Positions 1 through 10,695 of a DNA stretch of 64,000 nucleotides are shown in pieces; within the stretch, counting starts at the first letter, position 1; every line of letters starts with the position of its first letter. The stretch lies in contig NZ_JAIVFV010000004.1 in assembly GCF_020829445.1 (NCBI RefSeq), positions 35,613 to 99,612 of the forward strand, read 5' to 3'. The position numbers and the translations under genes were made by a program. Under the pieces are notes generated by a model that saw only the letters and a program-made list of their open reading frames with translations, was not told the DNA's origin and ran no database searches. The stretch comes from Nostoc sp. CHAB 5836. Lineage in GTDB: Bacteria; Cyanobacteriota; Cyanobacteriia; Cyanobacteriales; Nostocaceae.

Positions 1-1477
1 CGCCGCGATCGAGTTTGGGAATGAACCCTTTGGGAATTAGTGGAATTAGTGCTATTCCTGCGATGAAGCTGAGTGCAGCTAACCCGATAACTATCTTGCG
101 ATGATTTAAAGACCAACTCAGCAAATTTCTGTAAGATTGGGTAAATGCTACCCAGATTTTTGCTTCCCGACGCGGGGAGAGGGAGGATTGAGGTTTCAGC
201 CAGTAGATAGCTAGAACTGGAGATAAAGTCCGAGCAACTAGCATGGAAGCAAGCATCGCGGCTGAAACAGTGATGCCGAAAGGCTTGAAAAACTGACCGA
301 TTACCCCACCCATCAAACCTATGGGCAGAAAAACTGCTACTGCTGTCAAAGTGGCGGCGGTGACTGTCAACCCAATCTCATTTGTAGCTAAAAGCGCTGC
401 TTGACGAGGAGTTTCCCCATCATCGACGTGTCGCATGATGTTTTCCACATCCACGATCGCATCATCAACAATACTACCAATGACCAAAGCTAAAGCCAGC
501 AGGGTGATTGTCTCTAGGTTGAAGCCGAAAATTGCCATGACGATAAATGTCGCCAACAAAGACGTAGGAATTGCCAAGGCAGAGATGAGAGTTGCTCGCC
601 AGTTCCATAAAAAAGGGAAAATTACCACTATGGACAAGACGATGGCTTCTATTAGTGCATCGATTGTTGACTGGGTGGCTTGGCGGATATATTCTGCTTG
701 GGTGGCAGCTAAGGTGAGGTTGACATCCTTAAGGGTTGAGCGTAGCCTTTGAACTTCTTTTTCAACTCGACTCACTACTTCCAAGGTGTTAGCATTGCCC
801 CGTTTGATTACCTGAAATGCCAGGGCATCTTGACCATTAAACCGTACTAATGTCGCCCCGGTTTGGGGGAGAGTAGCACTGGCTGGATTTACCAAAGGAG
901 TTGGAGTAGCAGCACCCAGTAGTGAGACTTTCAGAACTCCTGGTAGTTTAGCGATCGCACTCACAATCTCATCTTGCACCAACTTCGTCAAATCTTTGAG
1001 ATTCCGCGTCGGACTCTCTATGGCATAGCTAATGGCAGCTGACTCGTTTAAATTCAAGGGAATAATTTTGTTAGTTGCTCCTTTCGGTAGAGTCAACTGC
1101 TTGAGAGCAGTTTCAACCTTTTTGGTCGATGTTTCTAGATTCGTCCCAACGGCAAAAGCAAGGCTAACAGCAGTTTGACTCGGATAAGTAGATGAGCGGA
1201 TATTCTCCAATCCTTCTAAAGAGCGGAGGCGTTCTTCTAGGGGTTTAGTGAGCTTCGCCTCTGTATCCAGGGCTGTTGTCAGAGGGGCTGTAGCATTGAC
1301 AACCACCACTGGAAAGGTAATATCTGGAAACAAAGCATACTTCAGGGAACTGAAAGCCAGAACACCAGCTACCGTTACGGCAATCCAAAAACTCACCGTC
1401 AGCCACGAAAATTGAATTGCCAATTTGGAAATATTGAAAACTTCTCGTGCGGATTTGGAGTTATGAAGCTTTACCAT
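1..1477 (-). CDS. RND-family efflux transporter (AcrB/MexB-like), 5' part only
   Basis: The first ~492 residues of an inner-membrane RND pump, which exports drugs, solvents or metals using the proton gradient together with a membrane-fusion protein. Reading the minus strand from an ATG at 1477 gives MVKLHNSKSAREV, a first membrane helix (about residues 19-40), FPDITFPVV, a long periplasmic porter region, then a helix bundle containing SIVDDAIVDVENI near residue 340. That motif marks the TM4 region of this superfamily. The frame is open to the left edge, so the C-terminal half lies outside the window (family length about 1040). It is divergent from the ferritin-like gene. No adjacent fusion protein is visible, so the substrate cannot be inferred. 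Confidence 0.88.
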   Translation of the reverse strand, partial: MVKLHNSKSAREVFNISKLAIQFSWLTVSFWIAVTVAGVLAFSSLKYALFPDITFPVVVVNATAPLTTALDTEAKLTKPLEERLRSLEGLENIRSSTYPSQTAVSLAFAVGTNLETSTKKVETALKQLTLPKGATNKIIPLNLNESAAISYAIESPTRNLKDLTKLVQDEIVSAIAKLPGVLKVSLLGAATPTPLVNPASATLPQTGATLVRFNGQDALAFQVIKRGNANTLEVVSRVEKEVQRLRSTLKDVNLTLAATQAEYIRQATQSTIDALIEAIVLSIVVIFPFLWNWRATLISALAIPTSLLATFIVMAIFGFNLETITLLALALVIGSIVDDAIVDVENIMRHVDDGETPRQAALLATNEIGLTVTAATLTAVAVFLPIGLMGGVIGQFFKPFGITVSAAMLASMLVARTLSPVLAIYWLKPQSSLSPRREAKIWVAFTQSYRNLLSWSLNHRKIVIGLAALSFIAGIALIPLIPKGFIPKLDRG

Positions 1478-1627
1478 CTTGGAAAATTATCGTGTGGGTG
1501 ACACAATTATTTAGTCATGCTACAGCAATGACCTTCTGTTTGCGAGTTTTGGCTACAACTAAACAGCAATATCACTTATTGTTACTCAGATATGACCCAA
1601 TCTTTAATCGGAAAGGAAACTTCAAAG

Positions 1628-2482
1628 ATGAAACTTGGTTCTGTTGAGCATAAGGAATTATTCTGCCGGAGCTTTATGGAAAGCTACAGGGAATACGAGC
1701 CTGAGAATCTCCCGTGGCCAGTTTTGGACGATACAGCCTTGACCTTCCTACGCAGTATACCCTTCTGGGAGAAAGCTCTGGATACAGAGCGACAAGCCGG
1801 AGCAATAGTTAGTGGTTACGCAGCCACGGTGAGCGATCCGATTTTACAAACTGCGATCGCCCTCCAAGGTAGAGAAGAATTACGCCACGCCCGCCTACTC
1901 CAAACATTAATTGACCGTTACGGCATCGAACTGCCAGAACGTCAACCCATTCAAGTTCCCCAAAATATTGAGCCAGTCTTTACGCGCTTTGGCTTTGAAG
2001 AGTGCCTAGATACCTTCTTTGCTTACGGGCTATTTGCGATCGCCCGTGAAGCTAATGTTTTTCCAGAGTCAATCTTCACCATCTTTGATCCCATCATAGA
2101 CGAAGAGACACGCCATATTGTCTTTTTTGTCAACTGGTTTACCTATACACAAATTCATCGTGGCCAAGGATTTACCCCACTGCGGAGCGTCAAAACCCTC
2201 TGGCACTACGGCAAGGCACTCAGCAATCTGATTGCTGTCTTTGGCAATGATGACTCAAGTAGAACTGGCTTCGCCGCCACAGGTACTGACATCTTTACCA
2301 AAGACCTGACAATCGAAAAATTTCTCAGCATTTGTCTATCGGAAAATCAGCGCCGGATGAGCAAGTATGACGCCCGATTACTTCAACCGCAATTACTACC
2401 TAGACTTGGTACCATCGCCCTGCGCACCTTCGAGTTAATACCCAAACGCAAACTTGAAACTGTCGAGAAGGCTAGTGTCTAA
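1628..2482 (+). CDS. ferritin-like (di-iron carboxylate) domain protein
   Basis: A helical protein of about 284 residues with two ExxH-type iron-ligand motifs in a four-helix arrangement: EELRHA (about residues 83-88) and EETRHI (about 159-164). Such proteins bind a di-iron centre and act as oxidases or monooxygenases; the substrate here is unknown. The ATG at 1628 is preferred over an in-frame ATG at 1592 because AGGA (1614-1617) lies 10 bases upstream of it, while 1592 has no ribosome site. The stop overlaps the start region of the phosphorylase-like gene, so the two are probably co-translated. No signal peptide is seen. Confidence 0.75.
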   Translation: MKLGSVEHKELFCRSFMESYREYEPENLPWPVLDDTALTFLRSIPFWEKALDTERQAGAIVSGYAATVSDPILQTAIALQGREELRHARLLQTLIDRYGIELPERQPIQVPQNIEPVFTRFGFEECLDTFFAYGLFAIAREANVFPESIFTIFDPIIDEETRHIVFFVNWFTYTQIHRGQGFTPLRSVKTLWHYGKALSNLIAVFGNDDSSRTGFAATGTDIFTKDLTIEKFLSICLSENQRRMSKYDARLLQPQLLPRLGTIALRTFELIPKRKLETVEKASV

Positions 2483-3182
2483 TTTTTTGCCCATCAATAC
2501 AATTCTGGTGCCCCAAGGAGCAGAATATCAAGCTGTCTGTCGCGGATTAAGCGGCCTGACTGGCTCCATCCCAACGGTAGTAGCCATACCTGTTGGGATG
2601 AAGCCTTTGCTCAAATATCTCCAACAAGGACAATTTCTGACTCCAAAATCCAGAGTGCTGATTATGGGTATATGTGGCAGCTTGAGCGATCGCTACACAG
2701 TTGGTGATATTGTGCTGTATGAAGATTGTATTTATCAGGGGAAGCAGCAAGAATGCGATCGCACTTTTACAGCACAATTGCACTCATCACTCCTCACTTC
2801 CCACTCTCCACTAAACTTAGTCAAGTCATTGACAAGCGATCGCCTAATTTGGTCTGCTGCCGAAAAACGCCGTTTGGGTGAGACTTTAGCGGCTGATGTT
2901 GTTGACATGGAAGGATTTACCGCCTTAGAGTTTTTCAATGCAGCTGGAGTAGCCGTGGCAATGCTGCGAGTAGTCAGCGACGATTGTCACCATAATATTC
3001 CCGATCTCACATCAGCAATTAACTCTGATGGCTCCCTAAACCCTTTGCCTTTAGCTACAGCAATGCTTCGACAACCCCTCGCCGCTATTCGGCTGATTCG
3101 AGGTTCATTAACAGCATTAAACGTATTACAGCAAGTTACAAATCTGCTCTTTTCCGGCTATAAGCCAATACGCTTGGGTTAA
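2475..3182 (+). CDS. nucleoside phosphorylase/nucleosidase-superfamily protein
   Basis: Resembles the PNP/MTA-nucleosidase fold: ILVPQGAEYQAV at the N-terminus, a glycine-rich MGICGSLS segment, and VVDMEGFTALEF, equivalent to the DMEx substrate-binding motif of the superfamily. It could cleave a nucleoside. Hopanoid-associated phosphorylase (HpnG) is one relative, but no hop genes are nearby, so this is only a possibility. The start is uncertain: GTG 2475, with AGAAGG just upstream, overlaps the preceding stop, and TTG 2454 is also in frame. The last eight residues and the TAA are encoded by the inverted repeat of a MITE, so the native C-terminus has been replaced or trimmed. Confidence 0.65.
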   Translation: MSNFLPINTILVPQGAEYQAVCRGLSGLTGSIPTVVAIPVGMKPLLKYLQQGQFLTPKSRVLIMGICGSLSDRYTVGDIVLYEDCIYQGKQQECDRTFTAQLHSSLLTSHSPLNLVKSLTSDRLIWSAAEKRRLGETLAADVVDMEGFTALEFFNAAGVAVAMLRVVSDDCHHNIPDLTSAINSDGSLNPLPLATAMLRQPLAAIRLIRGSLTALNVLQQVTNLLFSGYKPIRLG

Positions 3183-3471
3183 GGATAATTGTAGGTTGGG
3201 TTGAAGGTCGTGAAACCCAACAAATGCCCGAAAATGTTGGGTTTCGTTCCTCAACCCAACCTACGCAAATTTATTTTTACGGCTTAACCCAAGTGTATTG
3301 GCCTATAGGCCAATACACTTGGGTTAAGCATTTCTTTGTTCTCTTTGTTCTCTTTCTTTGCGTCCTTGGCGTCCTTCTCCCAAGGGGAGACCCTACGCGA
3401 TGGCGGTTCGTTAAAAAAATTGACTTTGGCAAAGAGTTTTAGCCTTAACCCAAGCGTATTGGGCTATAGGC
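3156..3471. mobile_element. MITE-like element with ~29-bp terminal inverted repeats
   Basis: The left end (CCAATACGCTTGGGTTAAGG inside it) and the right end (CCTTAACCCAAGCGTATTGG) are inverted copies with about two mismatches in 29 bases. Inside are a second inverted repeat, GTAGGTTGGGTTG... to ...CAACCCAACCTAC (3191-3273), and a long palindrome centred near 3307 (TTAACCCAAGTGTATTGG and its complement). No protein is encoded. Related sequence occurs at 23974-24125 and 37632-37708. The left end overlaps the 3' end of the phosphorylase-like gene. Confidence 0.75.
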
Positions 3472-3745
3472 AGAAATAATCTGTTGCGTTTGAACGCATC
3501 GCCAACCAAATCTTGCGATTATGGTTGGGGATTCTTACGCTTTTGAAGCCAAAAGACTTCTAAGCGTTCCCAGGCATACTGGCGTCCTCAGTGAATCGTA
3601 GAAACTTTTGTCTACCCAAACCCCAGAAAAACTAGCAATTCCTAAATAATTGCTGTAAATGGTCGTGCCTCTACGAAATTTCGCTTTGCCGTACCAGTAT
3701 TATTCTACTACAATGAAGATTCACTTTTATTTTGGTTCTCCCTAA

Positions 3746-3788
3746 CCCCACCTAAAATGTAAACATTTCCAAGTATTTTTAGGTGGGG
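3746..3788. repeat. hairpin in the 3472-3989 intergenic stretch
   Basis: CCCCACCTAAAA (3746-3757) and TTTTAGGTGGGG (3777-3788) form a 12-bp stem with a 19-base loop. A further hairpin, CCTACACTGAA (3948-3958) with TTCAGTGTAGG (3970-3980), lies just past the 3' end of the membrane-protein gene and may help end its transcript, though neither has a clean T-run. I see nothing else in 3472-3989. Confidence 0.4.
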
Positions 3789-3989
3789 ACTGCGGGAGAA
3801 CATTTCTGTTCAAAAAACCGAAAAGAGGTTTTGCTTCCATGAGGAATTGAAATATGATCGTGCATAGCTGAAAAAGCCCACAAAACACTTCAATGATTCT
3901 CTGTCACCGCAATGAAACTATTTTTACTGATTGCAGTATTTGGGAAGCCTACACTGAAACCCATCAAGCTTCAGTGTAGGAGACGTCAC

Positions 3990-4307
3990 CTAGTTAGTTG
4001 CTTGTACAGGTTGTTGCTGAGACACATTACCTGGTATAGGTTCCATTTTGGTTCCTGGGCCTACAGGCATAACTTCAATATGATTTAACAAGGTAGTAAC
4101 AAACGCAAACAACAAAAAAGGTAGCGATAGCAGAACGACAAGACCCGCTGTTGCTAAAGCATACACAGGTCGCTTGGCACCCATGAGCGCCAAGGCTGAA
4201 GCCAAACTTAGGGTAATTGTAATTAACCAAACAATTATTTGACCGTAAATATCACCGAAAGTCAGGGTACAGACAAACCGATACTTTTGAATATTATTTC
4301 CGCTCAT
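3990..4307 (-). CDS. small membrane protein of unknown function
   Basis: A 105-residue protein with two clear hydrophobic segments (IIVWLITITLSLASALALMG and LATAGLVVLLSLPFLLFAF) and a short Pro/Gln-rich C-terminal tail, so it is probably anchored in the cytoplasmic or thylakoid membrane. GAGG stands 8 bases before the ATG at 4307; a GTG three bases further upstream is an alternative. I recognise no family. It stands alone between repeat-rich stretches. Confidence 0.6.
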   Translation of the reverse strand: MSGNNIQKYRFVCTLTFGDIYGQIIVWLITITLSLASALALMGAKRPVYALATAGLVVLLSLPFLLFAFVTTLLNHIEVMPVGPGTKMEPIPGNVSQQQPVQATN

Positions 4308-4651
4308 CACATTTGCCTCAAGTCTCTCCTAATAGGTTCTACGTTAGAACCATGCTTGCCTTGTAGACAATATCTAAATATTTTTGCAAGCTTCGTAATA
4401 TCACTTCACAATCAGCATCAAAATTCTTGCCCGTCAAAAAAGTCCAAAACATAGTCGGGCTAAAGGTTGTCGTCAATGCATAAGCGTAGCACGTCGCAGA
4501 CATGACAGAACTTGTCAGAAATGCGGGTAAAGCCAAATGCTTTTGACTCCTCAACAATATAGACTCTGTGGTTAAAGCTAAGATAATTTTTGTCATCTGT
4601 CAAAATCCAGATATTTAGGATAGAAGAATTAATTTTTTGCTCGTAAATATT

Positions 4652-4744
4652 AGACATCTGGTAGAAATTAAATATGCGTTACCCAGAACCCTTGTAGAGA
4701 CGTAGCACTGCTACGTCAAAACAATTCTTTTTCACCAGATGTCT
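4652..4744. mobile_element. MITE, AGACATCTGG family, copy 1
   Basis: A 93-bp element bounded by AGACATCTGG and CCAGATGTCT. It contains ATGCGTTACCCAGAACCCTT and a near-palindrome GACGTAGCACTGCTACGTC. The same unit recurs at 7426, 15081, 47839 and 60414. It lies in the 4308-5061 gap, which has no gene that I can support. Confidence 0.8.
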
Positions 4745-4751
4745 ATTAATT

Positions 4752-4928
4752 AGACATCTGGTGAAAAGATTTAGAAACCTTAAATTCACGCGCAGACCTA
4801 ACCCCCCTACCCCCCTTCCCTTCAAGGTAAGGGGGAATTAAAGCCTCTCGACCCTTGTCTGGCGACAGGCTGACGCCAACGGGGAAAGGTTTGGAGAGGG
4901 GTCATGCATTAATTTTCACCAGATGTCT
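4752..4928. mobile_element. MITE, AGACATCTGG family, copy 2 with different interior
   Basis: Seven bases after copy 1, a second element with the same ends (AGACATCTGGTGAAAA and TTTTCACCAGATGTCT) encloses an unrelated interior: the dispersed CCTAACCCCC...GGTTTGGAGAGGGGT repeat also seen near 14750, 38220, 42150 and 57000. The same ends with a swapped core suggest that mobilisation depends only on the termini. Confidence 0.7.
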
Positions 4929-5061
4929 ACTAGATAAATCCAGCAAACTTAGGATGTAAAAACCGATTTTTTGGTGTTAAATTTTGAGTATTGCCCGAGT
5001 TTGTTGACTTAAATCAACAAAAGTTTTTATTTTTCGGGGCAACATTGTTTTAGGAGTGAAT

Positions 5062-5904
5062 GTGAATACTATTTTTCTTCGTAAAGGTGTTTTTGGGTTG
5101 CCAAGTATAGCTGCTCTTGCATTCCTGAGTAGCAGCTTATGTGCGAATGCCCAGACAGTGGACAAGGTGAGGAATGAGCCATTAACTGAGCCTTCTGCAA
5201 CCCTAGTGTCTCCCAACGAGTTTAGTACAGAACTAAACACTGCAAGCCAAAATCTTTCTACACAAACAACTGAAACATTTACAGTTACAAATTTAACTAA
5301 GGTAGAGCAGTTGCCCAACACTGGGATAGAGGGAAACGCTAGTGTAATGCCTACACCCACTCCAGGTACAGTGCCAACCTCATCTGCGACCCTCACCTCT
5401 GAGTTTGTACAACCAATTTCTCAAACTACTTCTCAACCATCTGTCACCAAAGTGGCGCAATCGGATATCGATTTAGGTAGAACTACCCGTGGTGGCAGCA
5501 GCTATATCGGCGTCGCTGCTAACATTGGTTTGAGGGGTGGTGACACGTCTTTGGGCGATGGTAACTTCGCAGTCGTCAGTAAAATCGGGCTGACAAATGC
5601 GATATCAGTGCGACCCTCAGCCGTACTTGGGGACAACACTACAATTTTACTTCCGATCACCTATGATTTTACCTTCAAATCAGCAGATGCTTTTAGCGAA
5701 CCGTTAGCGATCGCACCTTACGTCGGAGTAGGTGCAGCTTACAAAACTGGTGATGATTCGCAATTTGCCTTTTTGGTAACTGGTGGCATTGATGTCCCTC
5801 TAACTCCTCAATTCACTGCAACAGCTGCTGTAAATGCCGGATTTTTCGATGAAACTAATGTGGGCTTGTTGTTAGGAGTTGGTTACAACTTCACTGGGCT
5901 TTAA
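5062..5904 (+). CDS. outer-membrane beta-barrel protein (opacity-like)
   Basis: A secreted protein of about 280 residues. The N-terminus has a signal peptide (basic FLRK, hydrophobic GLPSIAALAFLSSSL, cleavage near ANAQT). A Ser/Thr/Pro-rich linker of about 100 residues follows, then a C-terminal region of alternating strands (SYIGVAANIGL, AISVRPSAVLG, YVGVGAAYKTG, LLLGVGYNFTG), typical of an eight-strand outer-membrane barrel. The start is taken at GTG 5062, five bases after AGGAG (5052-5056); GTG 5056 overlaps that site. The function is not predictable beyond an envelope protein. Confidence 0.72.
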   Translation: MNTIFLRKGVFGLPSIAALAFLSSSLCANAQTVDKVRNEPLTEPSATLVSPNEFSTELNTASQNLSTQTTETFTVTNLTKVEQLPNTGIEGNASVMPTPTPGTVPTSSATLTSEFVQPISQTTSQPSVTKVAQSDIDLGRTTRGGSSYIGVAANIGLRGGDTSLGDGNFAVVSKIGLTNAISVRPSAVLGDNTTILLPITYDFTFKSADAFSEPLAIAPYVGVGAAYKTGDDSQFAFLVTGGIDVPLTPQFTATAAVNAGFFDETNVGLLLGVGYNFTGL

Positions 5905-5957
5905 CAGTTAGGAGTTAGGAGTTAGGAGTTAGGAGTTAGGAGTTAGGAGTTACTCCT
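5905..5957. repeat. heptanucleotide tandem repeat (GGAGTTA)n with terminal hairpin
   Basis: About six copies of GTTAGGA after the outer-membrane gene, ending in GTTAGGAGTTACTCCTAAC, which folds back on itself. Short tandem heptamers of this kind are characteristic of heterocystous cyanobacteria. It lies between two convergent genes and may act as a bidirectional transcript end. Confidence 0.8.
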
Positions 5958-5963
5958 AACTTT

Positions 5964-7286
5964 CTACTTGGGGGTAACTTGATCAATTACCTTGATTTTC
6001 CCATCGTCTCCTACTGTCCAAACATCGTAAACACCGACAACATCGCCGTTAGCATCAACATCTACGTTGCCACTGGCTCCTTGGTAGTTAATTTTCTTAC
6101 CATCTTTAAGCAACTTCAGTCCCTCGCAGACATCGGTAACTTCTGTGCCAGACCCACCAGCAACTTCACGGATTTTACTGGCTATACCAACACCTGTATT
6201 TTCTTTAGCAGCTTCTGCTGCCAATATCAATAAAGCAGCAGCATCCCAAGCTTGAGGAGCGTATTCTCCAGGCTCACTACCCTTTTTATCCTTCCACAGC
6301 TTGTTGAAAGCTTCTAATGCTTTACCATCAGAACCTGGTACTGTACCGATCGCTCCAGTTAAAATATATTTACCATCACTGCCTTTGCCAACTTGTTCTG
6401 GGAAAGTCGGTGATTTCACTCCATCGGTCAGCAGAATTTGGACTCCTTTGGTCACACCTTGCTGATAGGCGGCTTTCAGGAACAGACTCCCAGTTTCGGC
6501 ATAAAGTACGGCTAGGACTGCATCTGGTTTACCAGCAAAAGCAGCAGCCGCTTCTGTATCAAATGTCTGGGCTTTAGGGTCGTAGCGGACAGGTTTGTCT
6601 TTATTAACGATGGTTCCACCCAATTTTTCAAAAGTTTGCACAAATGCTTTTTCAAAGCCAACGCCATAGTCGTTATTAATCACGACTGTAGAAACTCGCT
6701 TGAAACCTTTTTTTCTGGCAAGTTGGGCTAAAGCCAGTGCTTGGTACGTATCGGGGGGAGCAGTACGCGCCCAAAAGCCTTTATAGTCGCCTTTTTGGGC
6801 TTTTTCAGTAAAGATGGGACTGGTACTACCAGGGGAAACCAGCATAACTTTATTCGGCGTGGCAATGGAGACTGCTGCACTAGAAACGCTACTGGCAAAG
6901 GAGCCAACTACACCTGCCACTTTATCTAAAGTTGCTAGTTTGGTCATCCCGGCTGCGCCCGCTCTGGGGTCGGTTTGGTCGTCTACTTGCACTAAGCTAA
7001 CTGGTTCGCCATTTACTCCACCGCAAGCGTTGACCGTATCAACGAGTAAAGGAACCGAACCCACCATCTGCTGTCCCACAGAAGCCAAGTCGCCTGTTGT
7101 CGGTAGCAGGGAACCAATTTTTAGCCCTTTAGTACTGCTTGTGGTAGTTGAGTTTGCTGCTGGGGTTGCAGTAGTTCCATTGTTAGCTGTGCCATTGGGA
7201 GTACTGCTATCACCACAAGCCCCAACTAGAAATCCAGTTGCGATGGTAGCTATACTCAAGGTTAAGGCGGCGCTAATTTTTTTCAT
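5964..7286 (-). CDS. ABC transporter periplasmic binding lipoprotein (branched-chain/neutral amino-acid type)
   Basis: A 440-residue LivK/NatB-type solute receptor. The signal peptide ends in a lipobox (FLVGAC, Cys near residue 24), followed by a Thr/Asn-rich linker and the type I periplasmic fold: IGSLLPTTGDLASVGQQM at the start of lobe 1, VNGEPVSLVQVDDQTDP, VVGSFASSVSSA and a long lobe 2. GAGGAG stands about 12 bases before the ATG. Cyanobacterial relatives include NatB of the neutral amino-acid system; urea or amide receptors are alternatives. No permease or ATPase gene is nearby, so it probably works with subunits encoded elsewhere. Confidence 0.85.
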   Translation of the reverse strand: MKKISAALTLSIATIATGFLVGACGDSSTPNGTANNGTTATPAANSTTTSSTKGLKIGSLLPTTGDLASVGQQMVGSVPLLVDTVNACGGVNGEPVSLVQVDDQTDPRAGAAGMTKLATLDKVAGVVGSFASSVSSAAVSIATPNKVMLVSPGSTSPIFTEKAQKGDYKGFWARTAPPDTYQALALAQLARKKGFKRVSTVVINNDYGVGFEKAFVQTFEKLGGTIVNKDKPVRYDPKAQTFDTEAAAAFAGKPDAVLAVLYAETGSLFLKAAYQQGVTKGVQILLTDGVKSPTFPEQVGKGSDGKYILTGAIGTVPGSDGKALEAFNKLWKDKKGSEPGEYAPQAWDAAALLILAAEAAKENTGVGIASKIREVAGGSGTEVTDVCEGLKLLKDGKKINYQGASGNVDVDANGDVVGVYDVWTVGDDGKIKVIDQVTPK

Positions 7287-7425
7287 AAATCACTTTCACT
7301 CCTCAAATGTTTAGGAGCCTCAAATTAAGATTGAAACTTAATATGTAAGTTAGCTGTATCTTATCAAGACTCCAAAGGATAAATCATATCATCCATGTTT
7401 GGGAGTAGAAGTGTTTACCGCTCGT

Positions 7426-7512
7426 AGACATCTGGTGAAATTAAATATGCGTTACCCAGAACCCTTCTAGAGACGTAGCAGTGCTACGTCTCTACACTGT
7501 TTTTCACCAAAT
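7426..7512. mobile_element. MITE, AGACATCTGG family, copy 3
   Basis: Starts AGACATCTGGTGAAATTAAA, carries GACGTAGCAGTGCTACGTC, and ends in a degenerate right repeat (TTTTTCACCAAATGGTG). It lies just past the tRNA-Ser 3' end, in the 7287-7571 gap upstream of the binding-protein gene. Confidence 0.75.
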
Positions 7513-7571
7513 GGTGTATTGGTTTTTACTTTTCTACACGGAATATGCTCCGTGTAGTCCAAGTTAGAAAA

Positions 7572-7663
7572 CGGAGAGGGAGGGATTCGAACCCTCGGTA
7601 CGGAGTTACCTGCCGTACAACAGATTAGCAATCTGCCGCTTTCGACCACTCAGCCACCTCTCC
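7572..7663 (-). tRNA. tRNA-Ser (anticodon GCU)
   Basis: The minus strand gives the GGAGAGG acceptor strand pairing with CCTCTCC, a D-arm GCTGAGTGGTCGAAAGC, an anticodon arm GCAGA-TTGCTAA-TCTGT with anticodon GCT, a long class-II variable arm, and the T-arm GGTTCGAATCC. The length of 92 nt and the long variable arm fit tRNA-Ser reading AGC/AGU. CCA is not encoded; TTTTC follows. Confidence 0.95.
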
Positions 7664-7700
7664 TGACTCACGAATATCAATGTTACCAGACTTTTGGGGG

Positions 7701-7810
7701 AGAGTCAATAGTCAATAGTCATTTGTCATTTGTCATTTGTCAATAGTCAATAGTCAATAGTCATTTGTCATTTGTCATTTATAAAAGACTAAGGACTAGG
7801 GACAAATGAC
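7701..7810. repeat. GTCAATA / GTCATTT short tandem repeats
   Basis: Blocks of GTCAATA and GTCATTT heptamers alternate over about 100 bp and end with GACAAATGAC, which can pair with them. Similar blocks stand at 25436-25478, 27035-27062, 30665-30796 and 63935-64000. Confidence 0.8.
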
Positions 7811-7817
7811 TAATTTT

Positions 7818-10173
<2,356 letters not shown>

Positions 10174-10426
10174 TTAACCCTAATGCCCTTCAATATTTCT
10201 TAATGGTTTTGTTCGTTCTCATTATACGTTGCAATCCGTTACATTTGGCAGTTATTGTGCGATCGCTTCCCTAAAAAACTTTTGTCTCAGGGAATTTTAC
10301 CAACGCGCACCTACCCAAACCTATTGCCAATACCATTGTCGGCAATAGGTTTACTCCCGTATTTCATCTAGATTTACATACAGGAGATTTAGCGAAACAA
10401 AAGTATTTCCTTTGACTGAAAATAGG

Positions 10427-10462
10427 TAATCCCAATATCCAAGGATGTCCATCCTGAATTTG
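10427..10462. repeat. 36-bp dispersed repeat, copy 1
   Basis: Identical over 36 bases to 59018-59053. It contains CAAGGATGTCCATCCTG, a small fold-back. It lies in the 10174-10695 gap, which also holds a hairpin (AACCTATTGCC ... GGCAATAGGTT, about 10318-10351) and a MITE, but no gene that I can support. Confidence 0.65.
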
Positions 10463-10465
10463 ATT

Positions 10466-10596
10466 TAAGTAGAGTTACGCAAATAAAGCTAACTGCCTAA
10501 GGCTGTCATTTGTCATTTGTCCTTCGTCATTTACAACAATTTAAGGTGTATTTATGTTTCGTAATATAGTTTAGTTTATTCTTGCCGATTTACTTT
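10466..10596. mobile_element. MITE, TAAGTAGGTTGGCGCAA family, copy 1 (degenerate)
   Basis: A roughly 130-bp element with the shared interior AAAGCTAACTGCCTAAGGCT, a run of GTCATTT units, and TTATGTTTCGTAATATAGTT. The ends are degenerate forms of TAAGTAGGTTGGCGCAA and its complement. Other copies are at 20590 (inverted), 35565 and 51894 (inverted). Confidence 0.7.
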
Positions 10597-10695
10597 ACTA
10601 AACCTACCATTGAAAGCTCGTCCCTCTCCATAAGGGTGTAGAATCAGAGTTTATATTTTTCCAGTTGTTTGCGACACAACTATAGGTAAAGGATT

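Noticed and set aside
3224..3442. 72-codon plus-strand frame after the phosphorylase-like gene
   Set aside because: It lies wholly within the MITE at 3156-3471 and reads through its inverted repeats.
4339..4657. Two overlapping minus-strand frames (85 and 65 codons), perhaps a decayed regulator in two frames
   Set aside because: The VYIVEESKAFGFTRISDKF segment faintly recalls the C-terminal region of TetR-type regulators, but no helix-turn-helix or start context is visible, so I cannot support a gene or pseudogene.
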